This document shows, one piece after another, positions 37,244 to 45,642 of a stretch of DNA of 64,000 nucleotides. The notes beneath the pieces were generated by a model. It worked only from the letters and a program-made list of their open reading frames with translations. It was not told the DNA's origin and searched no databases. The stretch comes from Idiomarina xiamenensis 10-D-4 (GTDB taxonomy: Bacteria; Pseudomonadota; Gammaproteobacteria; Enterobacterales; Alteromonadaceae), in NCBI RefSeq assembly GCF_000299895.1, contig NZ_AMRG01000002.1, forward strand, positions 186,001 to 250,000, given 5' to 3'. The translations under genes were made by a program, and so were the position numbers. Every line of letters starts with the position of its first letter. The stretch's first letter is position 1.

Positions 37244-38080
37244 TTAATGCGTGCTAGTCGATGGTTGATATAAGCTGGGTAATAAGGCCGGATCCAAACG
37301 CTCCTGCCCCCAGTTCACACGCCAGTCTAAGTGAGGGCCCGTTGCCCGGCCCGTTGCGCCTACCTCGGCAATGTCATCACCCTGCTCGACCCGCTCACCG
37401 ACTTTCACCAAAATATGACTCAAGTGCAAATAAGTGGTGGTTACGCCGTAGCCATGCTCGATGATCAAGGTGCCGCCGGAGTAAAACATATCCGGTACGG
37501 CAAGCACCACTTTACCGGGCCATGGCGCCACCACCGCGGCACCAACCGGCGCTGCAATATCTTGACCATAATGCGGACGCCGCGGTTCGCCATTAAAATA
37601 ACGTTGACTCCCGTAAACGCCACTTATACGGCCATGCGCAGGTGCGATTACTGGTGTTAAAAAATCGTCGCGAGTTGAGTGTTGCTGACGAGCTAACCAT
37701 ACCTGCTCGGCATCTTTTTTGGCTCTAGCAACTTGCTCAGGATCGGGAGTGACAGTTTCTTGCGGCACTCCTTCAACACGATCAATCTGGTATTCACGCG
37801 GCGTTAACTGCAGTACTTTCTCGATACGCTCACCGGTGGCGGTGACTACCACCAACTTATGCTGCAATTTGGCATCACGACCAAAACCAAAGACAAACTC
37901 ACCGTCTGCGGTTTGGCTGAGCTTTTCACCGTTTAACGTCACCTGACTGCCTGCCGGTGCTTCGCCGATCAATAACGCACCTTGGGTTAATTCGCCACGA
38001 ACTTTTACCTCAGATGCGGCATACGACGATATACTGGTCGATAAAATGACAGTTCCAAGTACTAACGCTAACTTATGCAT
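37244..38080 (-). CDS. Secreted M23 family metallopeptidase (LytM-like)
   Basis: 278 aa with signal peptide (MHKLALVLGTVILSTSISSYAAS). The C-terminal peptidase M23 domain has zinc ligands in HYGQDIAAP (HxxxD) and HLDWRV, plus TTYLHLSHI. The N-terminal part is a beta domain. The metal site is complete, so it is probably an active peptidoglycan endopeptidase rather than a NlpD/EnvC-type activator. AAAGGAG precedes the ATG at 38080. It overlaps the preceding pterin synthase-like gene by 8 nt, so translation is coupled. Confidence 0.92.
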   Translation of the reverse strand: MHKLALVLGTVILSTSISSYAASEVKVRGELTQGALLIGEAPAGSQVTLNGEKLSQTADGEFVFGFGRDAKLQHKLVVVTATGERIEKVLQLTPREYQIDRVEGVPQETVTPDPEQVARAKKDAEQVWLARQQHSTRDDFLTPVIAPAHGRISGVYGSQRYFNGEPRRPHYGQDIAAPVGAAVVAPWPGKVVLAVPDMFYSGGTLIIEHGYGVTTTYLHLSHILVKVGERVEQGDDIAEVGATGRATGPHLDWRVNWGQERLDPALLPSLYQPSTSTH

Positions 38081-38954
38081 ACGCAATTGCTCCTTTACCA
38101 ACCCCTTCGTAGGCTAATACTTTCACGCGTTGTTGCGGATGTCGACGTTTAATACTATCGGCAACAAATTGCGCAATACACTCGACAGTTGAATCAGTGG
38201 GGATCAGATCATTCTCTGCCTGCGGCACCAGTAATTCAAACAAACCTTGGTCGGCATGATAACGATAAGCCTGATGACTATCGTCGCTACAGCCTTGCGC
38301 TGCGGCTGAGCGCGTCAATTGCTCTACCTTACAGGTGTCTTCTTCTGAGCCTAAATAAATATCGCACCAGCGGTCACTCCACTGCTTTTCTAAAGCGGGC
38401 TGACGAATATCATCTAATGCAATATGGATCTTAGAACGATGCCCATGTGCGATGCGCTGGCAATTGCCATCGTGCTTTTTTAAGCCATGGGTGTAATGAT
38501 AATAAAAACCATCAATCGACTCGGCGCGTAAGAAAAGCTGTAAACCATCGATGTTGTCCGGTAATTGCTGCTTGATCACCGCACGTAAATAAGCCATGAC
38601 CGACGCTTGGTCGATTTGTTCAGCCTCAATAAACGCGTAAGCGTCGGCAGGACAGTACAGGTGAATACTGCGACCATCGGGGCGATTAAAGTCGACCCAA
38701 TAAGCACTATCATCTTGGTTATGTGTGACTTGCGTCAACGTGCTATCGGCTGGCACCGCCAGTTTATGATCGACAGCATCGTCGATAATGCGTTTGATCT
38801 GCTTTTTCACACGACCAAAATCCAGCACCATCGATTGTTCGTTCAAATCGCCATCCAGCACGATATCGACAATCCAACTTTCGCCGACAATACCGCGTCG
38901 CGCGCACAAATAAGAAAAATCGATAACGGTCAAATCATTGACAAATAATTGCAT
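38073..38954 (-). CDS. 6-carboxytetrahydropterin synthase-like protein (tandem domain)
   Basis: 293 aa, about twice the QueD size. The first half (MQLFVNDLTVIDFSYLCARRGIVGESW ... VLDFGRVKK) and second half (GLKKHDGNCQRIAHGHRSKIHI) each look like a 6-pyruvoyl-tetrahydropterin synthase fold. HGHRS and the DFGRVK motif are retained, but not every metal/catalytic residue is evident in the first half. QueD makes the queuosine precursor 6-carboxytetrahydropterin; I would not assign that reaction firmly here. It is coupled to the M23 gene. The start at 38954 gives family-like N-terminal sequence. Confidence 0.82.
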   Translation of the reverse strand: MQLFVNDLTVIDFSYLCARRGIVGESWIVDIVLDGDLNEQSMVLDFGRVKKQIKRIIDDAVDHKLAVPADSTLTQVTHNQDDSAYWVDFNRPDGRSIHLYCPADAYAFIEAEQIDQASVMAYLRAVIKQQLPDNIDGLQLFLRAESIDGFYYHYTHGLKKHDGNCQRIAHGHRSKIHIALDDIRQPALEKQWSDRWCDIYLGSEEDTCKVEQLTRSAAAQGCSDDSHQAYRYHADQGLFELLVPQAENDLIPTDSTVECIAQFVADSIKRRHPQQRVKVLAYEGVGKGAIAYA

Positions 38955-39010
38955 AGAGCAAAAACCACATTCGCTGTTGTCTTTTTCAGTTAACCCATAG
39001 TATACCCGAG

Positions 39011-39652
39011 TTAAGCCACAAGAGTTACCCACTCGTGCAGTAGATAAGCGACGATCACCATCAACACCACACCCATGGTTCTGTCGACCCAGTGACTATG
39101 ACACCACAGCCAGCGATACCAACGTCGATGAGTGAGTAACCATGCCAAAAAGCAAAACCACAATGCCGTTGCCAGAGTCAAATAAAGGCCATACCCTGCT
39201 TGCAACCAAAACGGCGTTTGCGCCGAAACAATGGTACTGAACAACGTCATAAAAAACAGTGTGGCTTTAACGTTCAAGGCATTGGTTAAAAAGCCCACTC
39301 GCCAGGCTCGGCCTTTGCCAATCCTGATAGCAACGTCATTATTAGGTAATTCGGCACGAGGTTGCGCACGTAAACTTAGCACCGCAATATAGGCCAAATA
39401 GGCCGCGCCGATCAGTAAACAAAGCTGTCGTAACCAAGGCGTTTGTTGAATAATCAAACCCACCCCAATTAATGAATAGGTCACATGAACCAAGATCCCT
39501 GAGCCAATTCCTAAAGCCACCCAGATACCGGTTTTTCGACCCTCGCTAATAGCGTAGCGAGACAATACGGCAAAGTCAGGACCGGGGCTTGCTACCGCTA
39601 AAAGGTGGACTAAAGCAATGGTCAGAGACTCTTGTAGATACACTTGAGGCAT
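39011..39652 (-). CDS. LysE/RhtB family amino-acid exporter
   Basis: 213 aa with about six TM helices. The family signature near the N-terminus is VASPGPDFAVLSRYAISEGRKTGIWVALGIGSGILVH. Members export lysine, threonine, homoserine or related metabolites. GGAG precedes the ATG. It is divergent from a LysR-type regulator across a 125-nt region with a palindrome, which suggests regulated export. The substrate is unknown. Confidence 0.92.
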   Translation of the reverse strand: MPQVYLQESLTIALVHLLAVASPGPDFAVLSRYAISEGRKTGIWVALGIGSGILVHVTYSLIGVGLIIQQTPWLRQLCLLIGAAYLAYIAVLSLRAQPRAELPNNDVAIRIGKGRAWRVGFLTNALNVKATLFFMTLFSTIVSAQTPFWLQAGYGLYLTLATALWFCFLAWLLTHRRWYRWLWCHSHWVDRTMGVVLMVIVAYLLHEWVTLVA

Positions 39653-39725
39653 ACTCCTTCAAATGACAATAAAACTTGAGCTGCAAACGCAGAACTGCCA
39701 ATATAACCACATCAAATTGACTTTT

Positions 39726-39739
39726 AATCAATATTGATT
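39726..39739. promoter_or_regulatory. 14-bp perfect palindrome, likely LysR operator
   Basis: AATCAATATTGATT is a perfect inverted repeat between the divergent LysE and LysR genes. A TTGACT box at 39717-39722 lies just before it, so the palindrome falls in a putative promoter spacer. The T-N11-A style and position suit LysR autoregulation. Confidence 0.55.
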
Positions 39740-39777
39740 GCCAAAATAAAGTCTTCAACCGACTAGGACTAGCCCCC

Positions 39778-40671
39778 ATGAAGAGCAAATCACGTCCTTC
39801 TTTAAATGCCTTACGGGTATTTGATGTTGCTGCTCGCGCCCATAGTTTTAAGCATGCCGCACAACAGTTAGGCGTCTCGCAATCGGCGGTAACGCGACAA
39901 ATTCAAACCCTGGAAGAGCAATTACAAGTCCGTTTATTTGAGCGCGATAATCGCGTTCATGCACTAACCATCGCGGGTATGACCTTAGCGCCGCGACTGG
40001 CCGACATTTTTCAGCAACTAGACGGTGCTATTGCGCAAACTCGACAAGTTGCCGACAGCGAAGTCACACGCTTGCGCATTGCCCTGCCCAACCATTGGCT
40101 ACGCTGGTGGTTACGCGATCAGCTCCACGAATTTCACGCATTGTACCCTCATATCCGACTGTCATTTCAACAAATCTCGGAAAACCTTTTAGAGCAAGAC
40201 ATCGCTAATACGGTGCAAGCATTACAACACGAACAACTCGATCTGGTCATGAGTAGTGGTCGTATTCGCGACCGACAAATTAAAAGCGAGCAGCTATGCA
40301 AACGTGAATCGGTGTTGGTTAGCCGCAAACCGGTTGTCGACCCACAAGCTTGGTATCGACGTGACTGGCTAGTCAATTTACATCAGCCCGACTGGCTGGA
40401 AATTATCGAAGGCCAAGGTCAAGCTTGTGCGCAAACGCCCATGTTACATGTTGACGACAACAGTATGGCGATGGATTTGCTACAAAGTGGCGATTATGTC
40501 ACTCGCCTTGATCAACGTTTATTGCAACACCCAGAGTGTCAAGGCTTAACGCTGAGCAACATTCGCGTCCATCATCAGCAAGCGATGCAGCTTTACTATC
40601 GTCAGCGACAACGGCAACCGGTAGCATTAGTGGCGCTGATTAAATGGTTACAACTACGAGCTAAACGATAA
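39778..40671 (+). CDS. LysR family transcriptional regulator
   Basis: 297 aa. The N-terminal winged HTH is LNALRVFDVAARAHSFKHAAQQLGVSQSAVTRQIQTLEE (residues ~9-47), resembling the GcvA-type subgroup. The C-terminal substrate-binding domain is complete in length. It is divergent from the LysE-type exporter, so an amino-acid co-inducer is a fair guess. The ribosome-binding site is weak (AGGA about 10 nt upstream). A terminator-like hairpin begins inside the stop region. Confidence 0.92.
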   Translation: MKSKSRPSLNALRVFDVAARAHSFKHAAQQLGVSQSAVTRQIQTLEEQLQVRLFERDNRVHALTIAGMTLAPRLADIFQQLDGAIAQTRQVADSEVTRLRIALPNHWLRWWLRDQLHEFHALYPHIRLSFQQISENLLEQDIANTVQALQHEQLDLVMSSGRIRDRQIKSEQLCKRESVLVSRKPVVDPQAWYRRDWLVNLHQPDWLEIIEGQGQACAQTPMLHVDDNSMAMDLLQSGDYVTRLDQRLLQHPECQGLTLSNIRVHHQQAMQLYYRQRQRQPVALVALIKWLQLRAKR

Positions 40672-40700
40672 AACGGCCAGCTTACGCTGACCGTTTTATC
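40666..40700. terminator. Bidirectional terminator between LysR and CBS genes
   Basis: CGATAAAACGG-(13 nt)-CCGTTTTATCG is an 11-bp perfect outer stem with an additional CCAGC/GCTGA inner pairing. It sits between convergent genes and overlaps the LysR stop codon. Confidence 0.75.
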
Positions 40701-40754
40701 GTTTCGTCATCATTGGTTGGGCAGTCATCTGCCCAGACAGCTTAACTCGCTGAC

Positions 40755-41342
40755 TTAATCGGCTTCTTCAGTGTGTTTAACCGCATGCAAAATCTCGGCG
40801 AACGACGACGCATGATGGTAAACATTGACCGATTCACCGGTGCGTTCGGCGATACCCAATGAAGAAATAACTCCTTGGATATGACCGGCTTCATGTACTA
40901 ATAAAAAGTCTTTACCGCTTTTTTGTAGCGTTGCTACCGCATCGCCGATACGCGCATCTTGCAACTGCTTACGCGTGATCAAAGGCAAACTCGCCACGGC
41001 TTTCATCAAGTAGCTGACAGGCACTTCTTTATATGGCACTTGAATCTGCTGAGCAATTTGCACCGCACGACGACCGTGCAAATCTCGCAGCGATAGCATA
41101 CCGACTAACTCGCCCTCGCTATCGAGTACGCAGGCATAGCGACTACCGGCCGCGTCTAAAATCGCATCGGCTTGGCTAACTTCGGTATTGGTGTGCACAT
41201 GTAAAGGCGCTTTTAAGGTAAAGTCGTCCAGCACATTAATTGCCGATTCATTCCAAGATAATTTCTCGACCACATTATCACTACCGCTAATAACAGCGTG
41301 ATCGTTAACGGCAGACCAGCTCAAACTTGTATACTGAGTCAT
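40755..41342 (-). CDS. CBS-domain protein
   Basis: 195 aa. Two CBS motifs can be read: residues ~45-100 (LHVHTNTEVSQADAILDAAGSRYACVLDSEGELVGMLSLRDL) and ~115-165 (SLPLITRKQLQDARIGDAVATLQ...DFLLVHEAGHIQGVIS). Such pairs bind adenosyl ligands and act as stand-alone sensors. No catalytic domain is attached. The C-terminus is polar. The hypothetical secreted gene lies upstream on the same strand at 41386, 43 nt away. Confidence 0.85.
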   Translation of the reverse strand: MTQYTSLSWSAVNDHAVISGSDNVVEKLSWNESAINVLDDFTLKAPLHVHTNTEVSQADAILDAAGSRYACVLDSEGELVGMLSLRDLHGRRAVQIAQQIQVPYKEVPVSYLMKAVASLPLITRKQLQDARIGDAVATLQKSGKDFLLVHEAGHIQGVISSLGIAERTGESVNVYHHASSFAEILHAVKHTEEAD

Positions 41343-41385
41343 ATTTGATACTCCTAAACATCAATCAAATGAAAAAATAAATAAT

Positions 41386-41685
41386 TTAATTTGAAACGTT
41401 TAGGAGATAAGGTGGAGCCCGTGACTGATGCGCGCTGTAATAAGCCACCAATTGCCGTTCGCTCGGCATCGAGACATCATCGCGCGCAACCAATTGAGGT
41501 AGTTGCTGAACATCGTTACTGGCAACGTCAGGTTGGTCACCTTGATGATCGTTACTCAGTAAAATAGAGTGTTGCGTGTCAGCGTTTAACTGATAGCCAT
41601 CAACACTGGCATGATGCTGCGCCGAAGCCTGTGAGGCTACCGCGCTTAAAAACATCAGTGATATCAGATAACGAATTAATGGCAT
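41386..41685 (-). CDS. Hypothetical small secreted protein
   Basis: 99 aa with a clear signal peptide (MPLIRYLISLMFLSAVASQASA, cleavage after ASA). The ~77-residue mature part is polar and His/Asp/Gln/Ser-rich, lacks cysteines and shows no motif I recognise. It is probably periplasmic. It may be co-transcribed with the CBS-protein gene 43 nt downstream. Function unknown. The ~200 nt upstream of it (41686-41885) hold no gene. Confidence 0.6.
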   Translation of the reverse strand: MPLIRYLISLMFLSAVASQASAQHHASVDGYQLNADTQHSILLSNDHQGDQPDVASNDVQQLPQLVARDDVSMPSERQLVAYYSAHQSRAPPYLLNVSN

Positions 41686-41885
41686 GAACGTTTAGCCTTT
41701 TACAACTGACTACAACAAAAAAACTTAGCTTACTAACTACACTACGCTTGCGTTAGATCAAAAACAAGTGCTGTTTATTAATAATTACTGCGCTTTACCG
41801 CAGTATGCAAGCAATTAATCGATTATTTTTTCGAATGTCCATATCGGCTTTAACGATGCTAACAGCTCAATCGCGGGCGACTAAC

Positions 41886-43100
41886 CTAACGATGTATCAG
41901 CCGTGCGCTGACCAAGCCGACTAATAGGCCCCAGAACGCACTATTTAACGACCATAGTTGTACTCCTGAGGCAGTCACCAACAAGGTTAATAGCGCGGCA
42001 GTTCGCGTTGCTTCAGTCTGCAGCGCAGCCGCCATGCTATTAGCCAAAGTCGGTAATAACGCTAAACCGGCCAAAATGGTGATATAACTAGCCGGTAATG
42101 CTAACAGTAACGTCACCATCGCCGCGGCTAGTAGCCCCATCAACAAGTAGGCTAAACCTGCCGCCACGCAGACCCGATAACGTTGCCGTGGATCGGCTTC
42201 GGCCTCGTCCTGCATGCAAATCGCGGCGGTAATGGCAGCCAGATTAAAGGCAAAACCACCAAATGGCGCGCTGAGTAAACCGACAATTCCCGTACTGGTC
42301 ACCAACGCCGATTGCGGCGGTTGATAACCGTGCGCCGCCAATACCGCGAATCCCGGTACATTTTGTGAAACCAGCGTAACCAACGCTAACGGCAACGCTA
42401 CCCCTAGCAATAAATGCGGCTCAAACGACGGTGTTAGCCATACTGGCATCGCCCATTGCCAAGCCACAGCGGGCCATTGTAGCTGTTGCTGCATAATACA
42501 GTAGCCCAGCCCCAGCAGCATCGCCGCCAACACCGCCAGCTTTGGTCGCACGCGTTGCAATAACAAATAAGCACCGAGCATCAGTAAAAATAGCACTTGG
42601 CTGTGCTGAAAATAAGCCGCCGCTTTTAGACCAAACTGCAACAGTATGCCAGCCAGTAGACCGGCGCTAATAGCGACAGGAATATGCTTGACCAACCAGC
42701 GAAAAGCGCCGCTGACGCCAGCCAAGGTGATTAATGCCGACGACACCAGAAAAATGGCAACCGCTTGCGCGCTGCTAACGCCGTCTAAACTGACCACCAG
42801 TAGCGCTGCGCCGGGTGTTGACCAAGCGGTTAGGATGGGCATGCGATAACGCCAAGACAGCAGTATGGTCGATAGCCCCATGCCGACCCCTAACACCCAA
42901 AACCAAGAATTGATTTCAGCGGCGCTAGCACCAGCAGCCTGAGCCGCTTGAATAATGATCGCCGCGGCCGAGCTGTAGCCCACCAACACTGCCATAAAAC
43001 CTGCTAGCCAATGGCTACCGCGATTAGGCCACAACGCTAAAAAGCGCGCTCTAAGCGATGCCTGCGATTCGGCCTGTGCTGTGGATTTTAGATTAGACAT
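41886..43100 (-). CDS. benE: BenE family inner-membrane transporter
   Basis: 404 aa, about 12 TM helices. Sequence features such as VLVGYSSAAAIIIQAAQAAGAS, RMPILTAWSTPGAALL, APFGGFAFNLAAITAAICM and a C-terminal TASGVQLWSLNSAFWG match the benzoate/H+ symporter (BenE) family. Many BenE proteins have no proven substrate. No aromatic degradation gene lies nearby, so benzoate transport is doubtful. I chose the start at 43100; the longer frame would cross both operators. It is divergent from an XRE-cupin regulator. Confidence 0.88.
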   Translation of the reverse strand: MSNLKSTAQAESQASLRARFLALWPNRGSHWLAGFMAVLVGYSSAAAIIIQAAQAAGASAAEINSWFWVLGVGMGLSTILLSWRYRMPILTAWSTPGAALLVVSLDGVSSAQAVAIFLVSSALITLAGVSGAFRWLVKHIPVAISAGLLAGILLQFGLKAAAYFQHSQVLFLLMLGAYLLLQRVRPKLAVLAAMLLGLGYCIMQQQLQWPAVAWQWAMPVWLTPSFEPHLLLGVALPLALVTLVSQNVPGFAVLAAHGYQPPQSALVTSTGIVGLLSAPFGGFAFNLAAITAAICMQDEAEADPRQRYRVCVAAGLAYLLMGLLAAAMVTLLLALPASYITILAGLALLPTLANSMAAALQTEATRTAALLTLLVTASGVQLWSLNSAFWGLLVGLVSARLIHR

Positions 43101-43113
43101 AGACGCGCCTCTT

Positions 43114-43131
43114 TGTGCGTTATAACATACA
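43114..43131. promoter_or_regulatory. Operator copy 1 for the XRE-cupin regulator (half-degenerate)
   Basis: TGTGCGTTATAACATACA shares TGTGCGTTATA with a second copy 31 nt away. It lies 14 nt upstream of the benE ATG. Confidence 0.6.
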
Positions 43132-43144
43132 AAGAGAATAACAC

Positions 43145-43162
43145 TGTGCGTTATAGCGCACA
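43145..43162. promoter_or_regulatory. Operator copy 2 for the XRE-cupin regulator (palindromic)
   Basis: TGTGCGTTATAGCGCACA is an inverted repeat (TGTGCG-6 nt-CGCACA). It sits 24 nt upstream of the regulator ATG. Two copies three helical turns apart in a divergent promoter suggest autoregulation plus benE control. Confidence 0.7.
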
Positions 43163-43185
43163 ATCACAAAAGCCAAGGATCACGT

Positions 43186-43746
43186 ATGAGCAGCGTGCTC
43201 AATCAATTAATTGCCGAAAAATTAAAACGTATTCGCAAACAACGTGGCTTGAGCCTTGATAAGCTGGCAAGTTTAACCGGTGTCAGCAAAGCTATGTTAG
43301 GGCAAATTGAGCGTGGCGAATCGTCACCCACTATCGCCAAACTTTGGCAGATTGCCACCGGTTTACAGGTGCCTTTGTCGACCCTGCTAGCACAAACAGA
43401 AAATACCGCCGAGGCGCTGGTACAGCCCTTAGCAACGCCCGGGGTCAAGGTTCGTACGCTATTTCCATACTCAGCAGAACGCGGCTTTGAAGTCCATGAG
43501 CTGACCTTTGCAGCTGGCGCAGAAAGCCATTCCGAACCGCATCAATTGGGCACTTATGAACATCTGATCGTGCTCAGCGGTTGTCTGCAGCTCAAGCTCA
43601 CACCAGCAGCGCAACAGCCGTCGGCGTGGATAAGCTTAACGGCTGGACAGCAATATGCCTTTCACGCCAACGTCGCCCACAGTTACAAAAATTCAAGCAC
43701 TGAACCTTGTTGTTTTCATGACATTATTCAGTATCGACAACACTAA
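43186..43746 (+). CDS. XRE family regulator with cupin domain
   Basis: 186 aa. The N-terminal HTH_3 (residues ~8-62) has LKRIRKQRGLSLDKLASLTGVSKAMLGQIERG. The C-terminal cupin_2 domain (residues ~105-180) contains AGAESHSEPHQLGTYEHLIVLSGCL and HVAHSYKNSS-type ligands. Proteins of this type repress a neighbouring transporter until a small ligand binds. It is divergent from benE over two repeated operators. AAGGA precedes the ATG. Confidence 0.92.
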   Translation: MSSVLNQLIAEKLKRIRKQRGLSLDKLASLTGVSKAMLGQIERGESSPTIAKLWQIATGLQVPLSTLLAQTENTAEALVQPLATPGVKVRTLFPYSAERGFEVHELTFAAGAESHSEPHQLGTYEHLIVLSGCLQLKLTPAAQQPSAWISLTAGQQYAFHANVAHSYKNSSTEPCCFHDIIQYRQH

Positions 43747-43770
43747 CCTACTCACTGGTATCTGCTGATA

Positions 43771-44526
43771 TTAAGCTTGAGCTAACGCTCGGCGCGGAAA
43801 ATAATACCCCGCAGCCAACCATAACAACAGCGTCAGGCTAACAAGGTAGGCGATGTGGTAAAACAACGATAACGAATAGTCAGTCGTCACCACGGCCATA
43901 CCGATTTGCGCTAAGTGATAGGTCGGTAAAGCCCAAGCCAGATGTTGCAAAGTTTCCGGCAACAATGTCAACGGTAACCACAGCCCGCCCAACAACGATA
44001 GCGGTAAGTACAACAAATTAACCCATATCGGCGCCGCCCGCTCGTGACTATGAAGTCCGATCAATAGGCCAAGTAACGCAAAGGGTAAACTACCGAGCAA
44101 TAACACCAGTAGTAATAATAGCCACTGCCCAGCGAGTAACTGAATATCACCGTAAAACAACGCTAATAACGCAATCAAGATAAAAGCGACCAGACTAAAT
44201 AGCAGACTACTCACGAGCTTGGCTATGACATAGGCGCTTGTCGGCATTGGTGTGAGACTTTTTAGGATCAACCAGCCCTGCTGTCGGTCACTGGCGACAT
44301 AAATCGCAAAATTAAACATCGCCGGGCCGATTAAGGCAAAACAAGCGTAACCGACAAACAATGTCATGCGAGCCGCATCGTCGGTGACTAATAAAATGCC
44401 AAAGAAGGCATAAAATACCGTAGGAAATAGTAGTGATGGTAAATAAAAACCCGGGCTACGTAATAACGCCAGCACATCATAACGAGCTTCAGTCCAATAT
44501 AAGCCTACCTGATCACGCATGTGCAT
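43771..44526 (-). CDS. ABC-2 type transporter permease
   Basis: 251 aa with about six TM helices and the usual ABC-2 fold (LLFPTVFYAFFGILL; IGPAMFNFAIYVASDRQQGWL; LWLPLTLLPETLQHLAWALPTYHLAQI). It overlaps the ATP-binding protein gene by 14 nt (ATG at 44526; an alternative ATG at 44520). The pair is an exporter divergent from a NarL-type two-component system, a layout known from DesKR/LnrJK-like systems that respond to membrane-active compounds. The substrate is unknown. Confidence 0.9.
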   Translation of the reverse strand: MHMRDQVGLYWTEARYDVLALLRSPGFYLPSLLFPTVFYAFFGILLVTDDAARMTLFVGYACFALIGPAMFNFAIYVASDRQQGWLILKSLTPMPTSAYVIAKLVSSLLFSLVAFILIALLALFYGDIQLLAGQWLLLLLVLLLGSLPFALLGLLIGLHSHERAAPIWVNLLYLPLSLLGGLWLPLTLLPETLQHLAWALPTYHLAQIGMAVVTTDYSLSLFYHIAYLVSLTLLLWLAAGYYFPRRALAQA

Positions 44527-45466
44527 CGTCGGTTACTCCGGTTAATTGTAAAAATACTTGTTCCAAGCTCGCCCGCCGTACTTCAATGTCGCTCAGTTGT
44601 GGGTCTTCCAGTAACCACTGACGCAAGCTCGCCGCGCTATCTAAGCTGGCAAGCTGCCAATGCCCGCCGCCATCTTGTTGCGCATCAACCACCGCCGCTA
44701 AGCGGCTTATTTTGCTATGTCCCAGCATACTCTTGGCGCTGATGCGATAGCGTCCTAATTGCGGTACTAACTGTTGCGGTGCGGCGTCGGCGATCACGCG
44801 CCCATGTTGTAGCATCAATACCCGGTCGGATAATTGCTCGACCTCGTCTAAATAGTGGCTACTGAGCAGTATTGCTGCCCCGTCTTGCCGACATGCGCGA
44901 ATCGCCTGCCAAAAGTCATGCCGGGCCTGCGTATCAAGGCCGATAGTGGGTTCGTCTAAAAACACTAATTGCGGATTACCTACCAAGGCTAAAGCGAGCA
45001 TCAGACGTTGCTTTTGTCCACCAGAAAGGCGACCAAAGCGTTGCTTGGCTTGCGCCTGCAGACCGCTAATGGTTAACAACTCGGCGATAGTTTTGGGCTG
45101 CGGATAGTAGCGTTGGAATAAACGCAATTGCTCGATAACCGTCAGGTTAGCCGCAACTTGACCGACCTGCATCATCACGCCAATGCGTGCGCGCAACGTC
45201 GCCGAACGCCGTAACGGAGCGCCCGCTCGGGTTTGTTTCCGACCAGCGGGTAGCGTCTCGCCGAACAACGAAAAGTAGTCATAATAAGCGCTATTCAGGC
45301 CTAATAGGCTGTGCATCAAGGTCGTTTTACCCGCCCCATTAGGCCCCAATACGGCACTGATTTGGCCACGCTCAAGACGCAAATCTATACCCGTTAATAC
45401 CGGCTTATCGGCATACGCATAGGATAACTGCTTGACCTCAAGCACTGTCTTTGTATTTGCTTGCAT
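44513..45466 (-). CDS. ABC transporter ATP-binding protein
   Basis: 317 aa. Walker A GPNGAGKTT (~38-46), Q-loop at GVMMQVGQ, signature LSGGQKQRLMLALAL and Walker B PQLVFLDEPTIGLD are all intact. The C-terminal ~90 residues are the DrrA/CcmA-like extension. It energises the permease encoded next. GGAG lies 6 nt before the ATG. It is divergent from the histidine kinase gene, with a perfect palindrome between them. Confidence 0.95.
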   Translation of the reverse strand: MQANTKTVLEVKQLSYAYADKPVLTGIDLRLERGQISAVLGPNGAGKTTLMHSLLGLNSAYYDYFSLFGETLPAGRKQTRAGAPLRRSATLRARIGVMMQVGQVAANLTVIEQLRLFQRYYPQPKTIAELLTISGLQAQAKQRFGRLSGGQKQRLMLALALVGNPQLVFLDEPTIGLDTQARHDFWQAIRACRQDGAAILLSSHYLDEVEQLSDRVLMLQHGRVIADAAPQQLVPQLGRYRISAKSMLGHSKISRLAAVVDAQQDGGGHWQLASLDSAASLRQWLLEDPQLSDIEVRRASLEQVFLQLTGVTDDAHA

Positions 45467-45550
45467 AATAACTCCGCTCAGCTCACTAATTCAGTGCTTA
45501 ATTTAAGCGCCAACTAGCGGCAATAGCAGTGGCTAATGTCAGTAAAGCAC

Positions 45551-45566
45551 AGTGACATTTGTCACT
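45551..45566. promoter_or_regulatory. Palindromic operator between the ABC exporter and the NarL-type two-component genes
   Basis: AGTGACATTTGTCACT is a perfect 7-bp inverted repeat with a 2-nt spacer. It overlaps a TTGTCA -35-like box (45559-45564) with TTATGC 17 nt downstream. NarL-family regulators bind short palindromes of this kind, so control by the response regulator at 46746 is likely. Confidence 0.7.
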
Positions 45567-45642
45567 TGGTCTATCGTTCAGTTATGCGCATAATGGAACA
45601 CATCTGATCAGCATAGCCAGTCGCTTGGTTGAGCCAAATACA

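Noticed and set aside
41886-43100. Benzoate catabolic island
   Set aside because: Only the BenE-type transporter and a cupin regulator are present; no aromatic ring-hydroxylating or cleavage genes are nearby.
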